A stretch of DNA of 64,000 bases from Parelaphostrongylus tenuis (GCA_019055375.1 JAHQIW010003830.1:62001-126000); one strand, 5' to 3'; counted from the stretch's first letter, positions 44,456 through 59,000 are shown. A program made the numbers and translations. The notes: generated from the letters alone by a model not told the origin.

Positions 44456-47400
44456 GAAATTTTGACTGAATAATTAACTATGGTTCGGTACAGCACGTTG
44501 GCTATACTCTGAGAAAAGGGAAAGTGCCGAAACCTTAGTCATCGCTTTTGAAAAAGATATTGCAACACCGCGTAAGCTTTTGAAAAAGGGTTGTTTGCAA
44601 TATACTTGTGATAGTTTGGGCTAATGTTTAGTGAAAGTCGGTCTTTCGATCTATGATAATGTTATCTTTGCATGATAATTTATCGCTCAAAGTTTGAGTC
44701 CTTAATTTCGAATTGGAAAAGAAAAGTGTTAAAAGTGGAAAGAAAGTGTTATTGAGAAAGGTCTAATCAGGCACATTACAAAGCAAAGTTTCTTCAAATT
44801 TCAGTGAAAGTGAGGGAAACCAGAATCAATAGTTTTCCCGTTGGTCTTGAATTTTGTCTTGCACTTGATTATATGAAATAAACACTCAGACATTTTCCGC
44901 TCTCCTCTGCTGTTGTCAAATGTTCAATACTATGAACTGAAATTTGAACTAGTGATGAGCAACTGTCGTAGTTACGCATGTCAACCAAGGACGGCATCTG
45001 CCACTCTCCTAATTGTTACATGTGGGCGGCCACGGAACAACCATCTGGGGACGAGTGTGGCACCTGGTGCTCCTCCCATCACAGTCCTTTGATGCGATCA
45101 GAATATACTTGTCACCCTTCAGGCAGAATCTGCTCCTAGTCACTCACAAGGGTCTTTCCATCACCAAATACCGTTGCCATAAATGTCTCCATTGTATTCA
45201 CATCACACATATATTTCAAACCTTCTATCACGTGTGTTCTGAACTGAAGTATGTAGAACAAAAAACCGTACTTTACCAAACTTCTTTGGAACTTTCTACT
45301 TTCTGGTTTTTCTCTTAGTGACTCAACATCAAAAGCTTAAAATTCACTTTACATAGGAAAATTCAGAAGGAAAAAATTCATGAGCTTTACTATTGTCTGC
45401 CTGATACCTCACTCAATTCATGAGTGCTAAACTAGATATGTTTGTAACAACTTCATAATCATATTCCACTAGTTTAGACTTAGGGATAGGTCAGTAAGAG
45501 CGAAAATATATAAAGTATCGCTGTGATGTGAGGTCTCAAGAAGTTTCTAGTGTGGCTTCATGTTCGTCTGGGAAGATGATTACCTTGTGGTGGTTTATGT
45601 AGACAAGCCAGTGGTGTATTCTTTACAAGTGAAGCTCCTGCCAGCCTCGGTTAAGTTTTCAAGTGTGGTGAGTATGCTTGTTTTTGGGAATTGCTTGGAA
45701 ATATCCATATACAGGGTTACTTCTCCCAATTTCGATGTCACTGATGTCACGGTGAGACATATCAAAAGCCATTTTGAGTCACCACACATTTCTTCACGAC
45801 ACGATGATAGAGCAATTATAGCTGGATTCGGAGAAGACACTTTTTCGAAGTATTACTAATGGGCATACTTTTTGTCTGAGCAGTGAATTCTTACTTTGGA
45901 GGTGGTATTTTATGCAGACACAAAATGGCCTGGTTGTAGCACAATCATTTTCGTCATTATACGTCATAAGAAAGAGTGTTTCATGTTCTTTGTTGAACGA
46001 TTGCTTGAAGAGAGCACATATAGCTCATAGCAGTCTCCCATACTGTCACACAGGGTGGAGTGAGGAAGCTCAATCATGAGTATGTTTCAGAAATTCGACG
46101 GTAGTTTCCGCTGTTCCTCTGCAATTCAATTCCAAGAGTTTATGAGTTTGTGTAAGAATCCTTCTTCAATGTTAGAGTTGAAATTCATCCACAAGCCGTG
46201 CACGGAAGAATTTATTGCTTAACCCATAATTCACTCGAACAACATTGCGCACAAAGACATCGCAGATTCTCCCATGGTCATTTTCTTTTCTCTGTCCGCT
46301 CGGTGCTGCTCGCTCTAATCACATCCATCTTTCATCCGACGACCGTTGTCTATGACTTTGAAAATCATTCCCTTTGATTCCAGGACTCACATCTGGCTTT
46401 CAGTGTTTCTATATAAGCTCAGAATTACTATTCATCAATTATATTTTCAGCTCAAAGCAGTTTGATTAGTCTTCAAAAAAACACAAAAAGCAATTCAACA
46501 AATTGGCCTTCATTTATGAATTGCCGTAAAATCGTACACGGAGAGTTTTTATAAGCAACTTTGAACAGTTTTCAATTGCAATTTTCTGCAGGAAAAACTC
46601 TTTTTGAATACACAAGGCTTCAATCCGGAAACTTATCTCCTACAAGGCGCACCTTTGATGATTATCCAACTATTCTTGAAATTTTGATTTAGCCAAATTT
46701 TCATTATACTAAGTGCTCCTGTGCACACCATGAATATTCTTTAGAATAATTCGCTCATTATGGGATAATCAAATAAATACTTCTGCTGCAGTCCTACAGT
46801 TGTCAACAAACTCCTTAGTTCGTAGCACTTATCAATGTCTCCATTCCAATAATGAGGCACTCTGAAGTATTTCATTTGTTATATTCGAAATCTGATTCCT
46901 GAAGTGAAATTCCAATAGCCAATTCTAATCGGATTTCACTAAATTCAATAATGCAAGCTTTCTCAATGAACATAATTCAAGTTAAAGTGTCTTATTCAAT
47001 CTTTTAGCCCATTCATTTCATGCTCGCTGCATTGGTTCCTCACAACTGTAGGTACTGACCCTCCACACAATTTCCTTCCATAATCGGCTTTCTTAATTGC
47101 CAGACCGGAAGCCGACTCTATTCGATTAGTGTTGACGAGCTGGCACGAACTTCCTTCTCAATCAACTCGTATCTCAGCGGAATGAAAAAAGCCAGATTGC
47201 ACTTTTTGTCTTGAAAAAAGGTGGATAACGCGTGCTGAGAAAGCGTTTCCTTCTCTGTAGAAAAGCATAACCATGAATTCAATGAAAGAAATTTTGAGAT
47301 CTTTGGCTTGTTTCTCCAAAGTCACGTGTTCTTTTGAATTATGCCTAAATTCAAATGGAAAACTGACTCAGATCCTATAATCTTTGTTGATTTCTGGATC

Positions 47401-47710
47401 GAATACTTCCTTGCTTCTCACCTACGTAACTCGTCTGACGTATTACGACGATAGTAATCAGTGTGCTATTGAGAAGGACTTTCTCAATTTCTCACAGAGG
47501 ACATTGGGTCTTCTCGTGGGTATTCTTAGACATTGTCAAAGTGCTGTAAGCAATCAAAAGAGTAAATTTTCATCTTTATGGCGCAACACACTTTTGACGC
47601 ACACTGGGAGCAAGAAGGAAAGCGGCATTCTTTTCAGAAGCTTGAAAGGATGGTTGTAAATTTCATTTCGACTAAAGATTTGATAATGTAGAGTAGAAGT
47701 CTAGTCATGT
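44456..47710. other. Mostly no supported gene
   Basis: The most gene-like item is a plus ORF at 45560-45859 (99 codons, starting MFVWEDDYLVVVYVDKP). It contains a perfect donor (tcaagtgtg|gtgagt) and is preceded by tttctag, but no downstream exon matched its phase. Missing 3' exons of the Nudix gene should lie on the minus strand below 48571; none was recognised. Confidence 0.35.
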
Positions 47711-47713
47711 TTC

Positions 47714-47994
47714 ATGCTGAATGCAAGATATACATTCCCTAAGAGCTTGCCAAGTTTTATGTTATCGTCTTACTCTATCGAAAGCCGTCTCACATCGTCG
47801 CCCATTCACTCGGTCGAACCCCACGCGACGCCACGACTCATTGCCTATGGCTATACGAGACGGATGCATCCGATACACTTGGCGTTCCTCCTCTTCATTG
47901 ATGTTTCCACTTCACGACCAGACTGCTGCGCCTACGGAGTTGGCGGCAGTGCAAACGCGTTGCCTTGGTGGTGATTTCGCCCCTTTTAGTTAGA
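47714..47994. repeat. GC-rich island, probable interspersed repeat
   Basis: The composition jumps sharply from the AT-rich surroundings. The island is open in several frames; the minus strand reads RQVYRMHPSRIAIGNESWR then RVGFDRVNGRRCETAFDRV. No splice sites or start frame it. Such islands in this window (also 9220-9440 and 52700-52950) look like inserted high-copy sequence rather than exons. Confidence 0.4.
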
Positions 47995-48570
47995 TTATTG
48001 GCTACTCTCTTTAGGTTAGAATTACGGCCGAATACGTCCAAGCGACTATCAAAAAGTAATGTGATTGTGTGCTTAAAACTACGACTGGATCTACAGCTTC
48101 TCAATTTCATGGAACGTCGTCGACTTCATCGTGAATGAAAGACTTCCTATATATAATTACCTATTCTGTTTGTGCTAGAATATTTCTGAACTGAAGTGCT
48201 TTCACTTCCCGCTTTCATTTTAGTCTATTTTCACAACTGTTCCTCTATCAGCTCCAAAAAGCTCACCAGTTTTGCTTGAGTGTCTATATCCATGCTTCCA
48301 AATATCCCAGATTTCACTGCTTGTAGTTTCTTTTCCCCTTTCCGTTTTTATTTTTATGCGATCATTTTTTTGGAGAATTGCTCGTTAATGTGTAGAATTT
48401 AGAAACTTAGTGATAACTTTTTCAGAAGGAACAAATCAATAAAATAACAAAAGGAATGGAATCAGAGAGAACTATTATCACCGAGTACTTGACTTAGTAT
48501 ACTCACCATCAAATCTCAATTAAGTGCCCCTTATCGCTAAAATCAAACTAAGACCTACTTTAAAAAATAC

Positions 48571-49114
48571 CTCTTCCGCTTCCCTGATGGCAGTCGCCTG
48601 CATATTCTCACCGTTTTCTCGCATACCTCCTGGGAAACACACTTCACCTGGATGTTTCCGCAGCTCTTCAGATCGCACACATAAGAACACAGAGTAGTCA
48701 TTTGGAGCTCCTTTGAGGAGAATTAGAACACCAGCATTCTGTAAGGAATAGTGTGAAAAAAGTCACTTCAATGAAAGAAAGAACGACAGTCACGGCCGAT
48801 CCAAGAATTTGATCAACTTTTTTTCACTAACATGTAAGTAAGGCACGTTACCTCTGTCACTACATTATCACCTACCGCTACCAAAACCTTAATTCTCCAA
48901 CTCCAAAAATAAGGACTAATACCAATGAATGCATTACGTACAGGGCTCGGGACCCTTTGCAAAGGCTTATTATTCTTAATCAGTCCAGATTTTTTTGCTC
49001 CTCAATCTCCCGCTCAGTTAATAACATTACAATCACCTGTCTGCCGTCTGGAATACCGGGTTCAAAGGAGAGCCGCATAAGGCCTCGAAGACGGTCACAC
49101 TCCTCTTCACTCAT
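48571..49114 (-). CDS. Nudix hydrolase, coenzyme A diphosphatase type (3' incomplete)
   Basis: Exon 1 is 49114-49037 (26 codons from ATG, donor CAG|GTGATT). Exon 2 is 48738-48571 (56 codons, acceptor cttacag, donor GAG|GTATTT). The intron is phase 0. Exon 2 carries FLCVRSEELRKHPGEVCFPGG, the motif preceding the Nudix box in the NUDT7/NUDT8/PCD1 coenzyme A pyrophosphatases, which split CoA into 3',5'-ADP and phosphopantetheine, often in peroxisomes. The box itself, GGMRENGENMQATAIREAEE, has the spacing G-x5-E-x7-RE. Its last Glu and Gly must come from the next exon, so the intron splits the catalytic box. C. elegans ndx-8 is the likely counterpart. Exons 3 onward, and any peroxisomal targeting tripeptide, were not found. 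The N-terminus is short for the family. Confidence 0.85.
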
Positions 49115-49130
49115 GTGGATTTTTCTGAAA
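49115..49130 (-). promoter_or_regulatory. Probable trans-splice acceptor of Nudix gene
   Basis: On the minus strand a pyrimidine-rich acttttcag ends at 49125, leaving only 10 bases before the ATG at 49114-49112. An acceptor this close to the start codon, with no need for an upstream coding exon, is the usual layout of nematode spliced-leader addition. A cis-spliced 5' UTR intron is the alternative. Confidence 0.5.
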
Positions 49131-50033
49131 AGTTGACTTTTAATTATAATTTTTCTCGCGAGTGAGGGATAGTATTTGATCTCATGCGTGTAACAATGAG
49201 ACAATAAATTCCTGTCGAGAGATGTCAATGGCAATGAAGAAGACCTTCGCTAAGTCTCCGACTGTAAAGATGATCCACTCAGATAGTCGTTATCAAGGCA
49301 TGCACATGCGTCTAGATATGTATCAGCTGACGGAAAAGAGAGATTTGCAGAAGTTCTAAGATGTCCAACCACCTCAAAGATCAAGTTCAACCACAATACT
49401 GTTATCGAAAAGTCTTCAACATTCTATAGCACGCTTTTTTCTTTTTGCTGCTGACGACTTTATTTGTGGTAATAGTGTGTAATGTGGTTCCACTTATAGC
49501 AAAGAACACTTGAAAGTTATATGTTTAAAATTCTTGCACTAGAGAAACCGATTACACGAAATCCCTGATTTTTGGCAGGGGTGAATTTGTAGATTAAAGT
49601 TCAATTTACATGGAAATAACATACATTCCACCGTAATGCTCTTATAAACAGAAATAGTGTACCAGACTTTAATTAAAGAGCAGACTCTTATGAATTCTGC
49701 ACTCATCAACAAATGTCTGTTCACATCAATCTCTTCAACGTACAATTGTTACTTGAACTATTTCACTGGTGTCAAAAACTTAGTTATAAAATCCCAAAAC
49801 CGGCTATCTATCAATCTCGACATTCTTCAGAAATTCTTAATTCTCTTTTTAAGCTAAACACGAGGTTTTATAACACAAGATATACTGAGAGCTGACGTCT
49901 CAGCGGTTTCGTTTTCATCAAAGCCTGGAAAGAAATTGGTGAGAGACTAATTGCACATCATTCAGCTTAACATGATCTAATTTCAGTCTTTATTTTGCCA
50001 AATCGAAAGCCAGAATTCCTAAAGTTCTTTCAG

Positions 50034-53000
50034 CGGCCTCGTTGTTCCTCGCATTGTGTTCACAATAGATAACGATCTCTCCACGGCCACAATGTGGCGT
50101 TATGTTCAGTCTCCTCAATTTTTTCGCTCTTCTGCCACTTTTATCAGCGATCGTTCACCTTCACCTTATGTTTTCTGTGGATCTTTAACCAACACTGGTA
50201 AAACACTTCCAACCTTGTTTTGCAAAAGCATTCTATTGTCTAAGGAGCACATCACTGCAAGGAACGATCCAGTTGTTTTAGAAGAGGGAGGGCCGATTTG
50301 CTTGCCATGAAGTGGTTTTCAAAAGCCATGCGATAATCGTACAAGTTCTGCTAATCTTCAAAATTACAACGATAGCCATGTAAGAGATTGACATAGATCT
50401 CCAATAAAACGTTGTTTGATGAGAGCAAAGCAGCTTCCTGATGGTGTTGGCTGTTGGCAAACAAACCTTGTCATAATTGTTAGATACACTATCACTGCAA
50501 ATTAATAATGCAATCGTTTTAACGCTTCAAGTTGCTTTTTACAAGAGAACGATTTTTTTTCAAAGTCGGCTGTAGTCTTATAACAGTTGTTTTTCGATGG
50601 CTTCAAGTGAACGCTCAGCTTCACTAGGAGTTTGTCCTTTGCAGATTTATTACTCCTGCTTTGTATCGATCCAGTCAAAGAGTAATTGAATGGGCTATTG
50701 TTCCAGTGTTCAACCTCGTAAATAAAACTCTATCACACTGAATTCTTTTGTAGTTTTCTAGTTTCATTGCTCCATAGCAATCATTCCTTGGTATCCGATA
50801 ATCACTGATCAATGTCATATGTTGTATTAACGATCGCCGTCTTAGGCTCTACTGTAACTGAACTGTCGTAATAGTGGTGATTGGTATGTGGGCTTGTGGC
50901 TCTCCGCGTCTTAACTCCACGACCACAAAATTCTGTTTAGTGATCAAAAACACCAAAATTCTCAGTGGAATGTAAACCACTGTGCTCTTCACGATCCTCA
51001 GCAAAATCCCGTAAAAAATAATGATTCCATGAGTGGAAAAATAATCACCCATTCACTCTATTCGTCTCAAGGGCGTTCGCTTCTCTGAAAATATTGCTTC
51101 GTCTCGCTTTATAGCAGTCGCGTTGTTATGCATAGTATGACCAGCGCATCTGTGTGATAAAGATGATGGAAAACAGGTGTTCGCCGAACAACATGACATC
51201 AAAGAATCATCAAAAAATTGAAAACACCTGGGAAACGTAGATCTATTATTCACTTCGACGCTTGTTCCAGAAAAAAAAAACTTATTATTTGGTCAAGAAG
51301 AATAAGACGCCAGTTGAGCATTGACTGCTGTCTTTTTGATGATATGACAACTCAAAAAACCAACTCTAACTTGAACTTAGCATCATTAATCAATAATAGT
51401 ATCTCAAGAATTGTCCTTATCAAGCTGTGCAAGGCTTTTGATATAGAGATGCCAGTCTCCCGCTTCCTTAAATAAGAACACTTGGTCATGGCAATACTTA
51501 TTTAGAACACATGGTACTACCCGTTTTGTTAGAAGGTCAATTCAAGAGCTTCGTACAATGCGATTGGCTACCAGTCAATTCTTGAGTCCCGCGCAGACTT
51601 CTTCTTCATTGTCCAAACTCACACCCTGCTCCCTCCATTAGTGTGTCTTTGACAGAATCACTTGTTTGTAATAGTTCATTTGCACACCTGTTTGTATCAC
51701 GTCTCTTATAAGCCAGATGACCGAGAGCACACCAGAAACTCCTCTACTTCGCCATGTCATCATTTGGTGCGGAGGAAGTGTGCAATAACGACCTCTGTTT
51801 CGGAGTTGTTCATTTGCGAATAGACTTCCAAAACAAGTACTAGGCAGTACTAGCTGCCTTACACAGAAGTCGTGCTATAATTCATAAAATCTGAATCTTT
51901 TACTCTTCCTTTAAAGTTTCATGATCCAACGCCTTTTACCTTACAGTTCGCCATCATAATTGAGTGCCGATAGCCCGTTTGATACCATCACCTCATCTTT
52001 TTTCGAGAATTCAAAACCGGTTTTGTAGTCCAAGGTCATTAAGTTTTCGCATGACAGCGGAAAAAACGTTGATGGAGGACCAACACGTCCAAGATCCTTA
52101 GAATTTTCGAAGACAGAGCTAGTAAATCTCATGATTCCCTTGACAACTTACCTTTCTCTGGTAAAATAAGTTGGACTGGTTTCCCTAAGGACTAAAACCT
52201 GTTTTGGTTTGAAGGGAATGAAACTCTTTGAGTAAGATGGTCAGGGCTGAAAAATGACATTGTGAAAGGCATTCTTCAAACGATCACATTAACTCACAAA
52301 ACTTGATGTAAAACTGTCTAAGGTGTATATCAATCACATAGACTACCATCTTATGAGAAGTACACAGAAAGCAATTCACGTTGGATTAGTCCTAAAAAGT
52401 GACTTTTTCCAAAAAGTGCTTTATTTATTTTTCCCACTTCCTATTTCATTCGATTCCCTAACTTCTTAAAATTACATGTCCCTCAAGTAAAAGTTGAAGC
52501 TCCTGCTTATCCTTGTTAAAATTCGAAAGATTCTGATCTATCCTCATCCGTCGCTTCACACGATTTTGTGGGACCTGTAATCAACAATGCTGAGACTGCT
52601 CCCACATCTGACACTTTGCGGACGCACTTCATCCTAAATTTGTAGCACATGTGAGATGACACTGATCGTATATGCAAATGTCCATCGAAGAGGCTAATTG
52701 ACGAGGACATTCATGCAGAAGCCCTGAGGAAACCTCCAGTTGTGGACTAAGCCTCTTCTGCCGTAGTATGCAAATTCGTGATGAGGCGGGACGATTGCGC
52801 AAGACGAGGCACGAGCAGTCGTCGTCGCTAGTGGCTCGCCAGCTAATTGGCCTCTGACCATCGATTCTATGCTGATCATCGCTCGCCCTCCACGGTTGCC
52901 CTCAAATAAACCCCTACGCTCCTTGCACTTGCAGCGGCACATGGTCACTCAGTTAAGCCGCCGGAAACTTACCTTTTAGCGCTACTAGTAGGATTTCGTC

Positions 53001-56000
53001 CACTACTTCATCGTACCAACTGTATGGTAGGTGCGGGAAGAACACTGTAGGTTTACGATTGTTAGGGCACATCACTCCACAAGTGCACTCATCACGTCCA
53101 TAAACTTACCCAGCGGTTATATTCAAATTCAATAAACCAAAACTGGTTTTCGAATAGTTCGCTAGTCGCTTGTTCGCCTAATCCACTCTGTGAACACAAA
53201 AGTCACTGCTGTGAAATACCCCACTTTTTTGAGAAACAACCCCTCTCAAAAAATGAGTAGAAAATTGCCTTCTGTCTTTCATCCATAAAAATGGAGAGAA
53301 ATTCTCATAGCTCTATAAGCGTTGCGAAATTCTGTGCACTCTTTTCTTAGTGACAAGTAGAACTCCTCCGAAATCAGCAAACCACGTACCGTTTTACGCC
53401 ATATTTTTCTGTTAAACAATCTCAAAGATTTATGCTCTACAGTGTTGCTGACCGTTCTTGTGTGATGCTTGTATACCACGGATTTCATCACTATTGACAA
53501 AACTCCACCGCTTTGCAAAGGTTTTTCTATTTCACAGCTCCCTTCTTCCCACCAAAGTTGTTCACTGATTCATGCATTCTTTCGCCGCAAGTTGAATTCA
53601 TCCATAATCCACATTAAGGTTCCGTGTGAAGTTCTTATGACACATTTTTTCTCAATGAAAGAAACATTATGGCGCACTTCTCATTGCTTGCTATTCTGTA
53701 CCACATATTAACGACTTCGTCCGAGAGTACTACATTTATGAATTTCTTGTTTCACGAGATCGTCCATTGTCCAGTCGTCCTTCTGTCATTCATCAGTCAT
53801 AGTCTTTTGAAACCTAGGAAACATACCACTATGATAATTGCCATGATATTAACATGCCGCACCCGATGTTATACGACAGCACTACGTTTCCGGATGACCA
53901 GTTTTAGATCTTCTCATTAGGAGCTCGTTAACATCGAATTCGTTGAGAATGGCAAATGTAGTACTACTATGGATTAAGCAGTGGCCAGTGTCATACAGAG
54001 ATCCATTATTCCAATTGAGAGGCGAGACGGCTTTTTCTTTATTCGCTGCTAATGTCAGTATAACGATTCGCCATTAGCATTCACATGACCACTTGGTAGT
54101 CAAGTCTCTATGTTCCATCTCGAACTTCACAGTGTCTTGCACTCAAATACTACCGGCTTCTTTCCTGTGTTGGGCACCAGTCCTCTCCAGGCACCGACCA
54201 GCAGCACAGATCGATCTCCTCGGCTTATATTTCACCTTTTTCATTGGTTAGCGCTGCCATAGCTCGTATTCGCATCTACTCTGTGAAATTCAAATTCCAA
54301 CCCTCGACTTGGCTCCAAAACACTGCAAACTTGGAGCAATAAGAGAAGATTGACTTTGTGCTAATTCTTAAGTAGCACTTGAATGCCATCAAAACCCCAT
54401 TCGACCATGGAATTTCCTCTTGATATGAATAACAGCTCGTTCGCCTTCATATTCTTTGACTCAAATGAATTCCAAGTTACCCAAACTTGTCCTCGTGATC
54501 TAATGATTTGCTTAATCAGATTCCGACTATGTTATTATGTTCGATGATTTGTGGTAAGCTTTCACGAAAAAGTTTCTAAGAAATTCGCGATTGATTTGCT
54601 AAATGGCAATACGCAAACTCCCAGGAGATGCTCCAGTGATGTACTTAGAAATTGACCACCGGGATGGGGGATGGAGGTGCAATTTATTGTATGTTTCGCT
54701 GGGAGCTAATGCGACTCAATTTATTACCAGCACTCGCTGATGTTTATTGTGTTTCGTCGTGTTATGGTCAACATTGGTTATTGCGCTGATCGCTAACAAA
54801 ACGTACAGGGCATTTCCTACTGTCTAGTCTAGCTAATCCTCTCCATGCTCAGCTTGTTGCCCACACGATGAGAAGACAACTACCTGATGGTGAGTGGTGT
54901 CCAGAAGAAGAAGTAGGTAATGAAGTTTGGCTGTAACCAATAGTGATGTGCTGGCGGTCTTTGTTCCACTAAAATGTATATTCCCTACACTTTTTGTTAG
55001 CTTTTCCTTATTCATATAATATATGTAACACTATACACTTCAAATTTCTTGCAACTTACTTGAAATATACAGTGAAATATTACATGAATCCGAATATCCA
55101 TGTAATTCCATAGACGCAATTCCATGCAGGTTTCCATGTAAATGGTTCTAAGCCACAATTAAGTTAACAACTAAGTTTTTTTTTGATGCAATAGCAATGA
55201 ATTCCTCGCAGAATACACTTTTTAATCCCGAAAAGGCGAAGCACTAGCATTATTACTTTTGTAGGTTTTTAACCCTTTCAGTTCCGCCGCATAATTGATT
55301 GACTGAATCGTGTAATGTGGCTTCACAAGGAAAAACCGTCCACATTCTTTCAAATGGGGTCGTTACTAAGTACTACTTTTAAGGCAAACATGCGACCGTG
55401 AGGCGACTTAGTATTGGTTCGATAGCATTCCAAGGCAGTGATGTGCTTTATATCTCGCATTATGATTAAAATTGTTAACTAGATCTAATTTGAACACATT
55501 TATAGACTGCAGCATGAAACTGACTACTCTTACAATGGCTTCCTTCTCAAATTCTTCTTCCTCTATCAAATGAACTTTAGTAAAGTAAAAATGCCTCAAG
55601 AAATTGGTATTGCGTCTCCGCTTTGCTACGCAGCTACCGCCTGTCGTACATTATTCATTCGCACTGTGAACGTCGTATAATCTTTCTGCTATAATGCTCT
55701 TTTGCAGACAATGATTCTGAACGACTAATGGAAGAAGATCACTACGACACTCCGTGGGAGTTCCTGGCTAGACCCACTTCCGTAAGGCTTTCCACTGCAG
55801 ACGCTGTCTTGTTTGCAAAACGGTCTACTACTACCATCCCTGGTGCTTCAGATTCGTCCCAATGTGAGTTTAACGCTCATATGTACTCAAAACAAATCAT
55901 TCCAAGCGTTCGATAATAAGTTTTTGATGCTTTTGGAAGAAACAGACTAGTACTAAACGCTCAGTATGCAGTTGATAAAATCTGTCATTTTATTTCTATA

Positions 56001-56046
56001 TACATTATATATATGTAAATATACACATATATATACATATATACGC

Positions 56047-56098
<52 letters not shown>

Positions 56099-59000
56099 GT
56101 ATGAATAGGTATATTATATGCCAGACCACAGGTGGCTTTCAATCTCAAACTATCCATATTTCAAGTGATAATAAGGTTTTTAGTTGGAACAAACATCAAC
56201 AAAATTTTAACATTTTCGACTGAAGGGTAAAAGTTATCTCATGTTATCAGAATGAAAATCTGCTTTTCGGAGCTTATGATATTATATTCCACTTTCTTAA
56301 GTCAAAGCTTATATTCTGAAAACAAATGCCGATGAACAGGAAGTGTTTCATCCGCCATCATTATAATTCTCCAATGTATAATAAGCTTTTCGGGTGTAAT
56401 GCTTCCATTGAAAACTGAAAATCTAGAATTAACTCTCGAATTTCCAAAAGTTTCAATCAAAAATGAATTTTACACATTTGTGACCCTCTTGACACTGCAG
56501 TGCCATAAACGACTTGACAATCCTCTAAATGCACTAATCAATTGTCCCTTTTTCTAACCCACCGTTTCTTTCTTTCTTTTTCGGGAACTGAGGAATGGAA
56601 AGACTGTCTTAGAAGACCCATTGGACCCCACATTTCTGAGTTCTAACAGGAAATTTTGACCTATTTGCTACACGTACATATTGTGTACCAATCGCGCGCT
56701 TCAATCGACGGTTCGGAATGTTTCATGAAAGGACGCTACTATTAATTTGTGGAGTTCTGAACCTCTCAAATTCATTGGAGATTGCGAATCTATTGTCGCA
56801 AACCAGAGTGATTCGTTATATGGGAATGCTTGTACTCTTAGAGTTCTCACCAACCGGTTCTTTTATCAATGGTGTCCTTTGAGTAAGCCGTTCATTTTAA
56901 ATCATCACTCAGTGTCAATCATCATGTATAGATCGAGAATTTGCGGAAGATGAGAAGAGAAAAAGTTTTATTATTATGTCTAGGTCTTTTTTGACAACCA
57001 GTACGCCAACAAATTTCACTCTGTCGGAGTTAAGGTCAATTTTTTTTCTTCGGGGAAAGGAACTAATTGGCACTGCACTCCCATCAAGAGCCTTTCAAAA
57101 AAATTTGAGCGTGGTCTCAAAGAAACACTTGAAACGAACGATAGATTAAAGTTAATAATAATGGTTTGCAATAGGTACCATTCTAGAGAGTCCAGGTTAT
57201 ATTATATGTAATAGAGGAACTCTCGAAAAGCCCTATACGTGATGAAAATACTGACCCACTCTCATTTTCCAAGGACATGCGCGGCGCAGTGATTAGAAGT
57301 GCCCTGCAAATCAAACGTGACTGTTGGTTGATCACACTGCGTCCTGAGCTCCTAAGCCTTCCATCCCTCAGTGGTGAACGAATGAGAACCACACTTGTGT
57401 GGATGGATAGCAACATTTGTTGGATACATCGATAGGTTACCGTGAGTCATACTGTGAGCCAGATATGCATTTAAGCACTTTTAACGATGCTCAATGAAGT
57501 CGAAGACATGGTACATCTCTCGGATATTGGTCAACGCCGAGAGCTTCATTCTCCATACTTTATCCCCAGAATCCACTATCAACTTTCCCATCTTCATCGA
57601 TATTTATGTTGTTACTCGAAATCCCCAATGTTTGGAAATGCAGTTGGAATACGCTAGCCCTATTCTACTTTTCTTCAAGCCTGTCACTATCGTTACTATA
57701 ACTACTCATTACCGTAACACGATTCTTGCTGTCGTGCTGACGTGTATACGTGGACTGAGATCGATGATCAAACACCTATCATCAATATTTGAGGGCCGAC
57801 ATGAATGGACTTTCATTAGCATGACCGACCGCTTTCATTTCAAGACAAGTTCTCAGCTGAAAATTGGCCTTAATATTTGAAAAAAAAAAGCCTTTCAAGT
57901 CTACAGATCTTCACCAATAACATATGAAGTCTCAATTTACCAAAATAAAAAGTTTCATAGAAACAAGAAATCGCATTCTTGTAACACTCTGTCCAAAATC
58001 AATACAATTCAATAGCGATATACTGTTAATTATAACACGATGATGTATTGAAATACGTTGATGATGTATATGGCTGTTGGGATTGCTCTAAATTTTCAAC
58101 ATCCGAATTTTTAGACCAATTTTGGAAATTTTATTTTTTAGCAACTCTGAAAACCAAAAAGCAGCTTCAAATGACCATATTCGCTCTTAAATGATCATAA
58201 CTAATCCTCTTCATAAGCTGATCACGTTTCCATCTCTTCAAGTGTTCTAGTTATTAAAAAAAACTATCAACAATTTGCCAACAACGAGTTCTGAGCCCTA
58301 ATTGCTAAATCAAGAGCTTATTAGCGCGATTCTGGTGAATTTGTCATAAAAAAACGATGCTGTAAGAACGAAACAGATGTGACAAGTTTTGACGATTCTT
58401 TCCCTTGGTGGAGGGTGTCAATCTCGTGAATATCTACACGCAAGCAACGACTGGCTCATTTTGACAAGGAATATGAGAGACAATCCAGTTTGTCACAAGT
58501 TTCAACAGTTGCTGGCTCAACATTTATATTTTTGACTGGAAGATAATTAATGGGAATATAGTTATTTACCTATACCAATGTTCAAAGTTTACAAAATTAA
58601 AGTGAAAATAAACCGAATCATTGTTAGTAATACTACTATGATACTATAATAATTACTTACTATATTTTAACTATAGTATTATATTCATCATTAATGCGAC
58701 CTCAAATTATTGGATTTTCTCAAGTGTTCACGACTATATGCAAGGAACTAAAGTATTGGGTTGGCAGGGAGTTTTCGGACTTTTTCGTTTTTTGTTGACT
58801 ACTTTTCACGAATTTAAGCTTTTGTTTTTCACTGTCGTTTAGAGCAGCTTCCTGCTGTTCTTTTGATTTATGACACTTAAACATTTGTTTCAAGATGGAA
58901 TTGTCCTGAGAGCAAAAACGATTGTTGATGCTACACGAGTATCGTTGCGTGCCAAAGCAGCACTTGAACCTAAACGATATTCGTGCAGCGTAAACAATCG

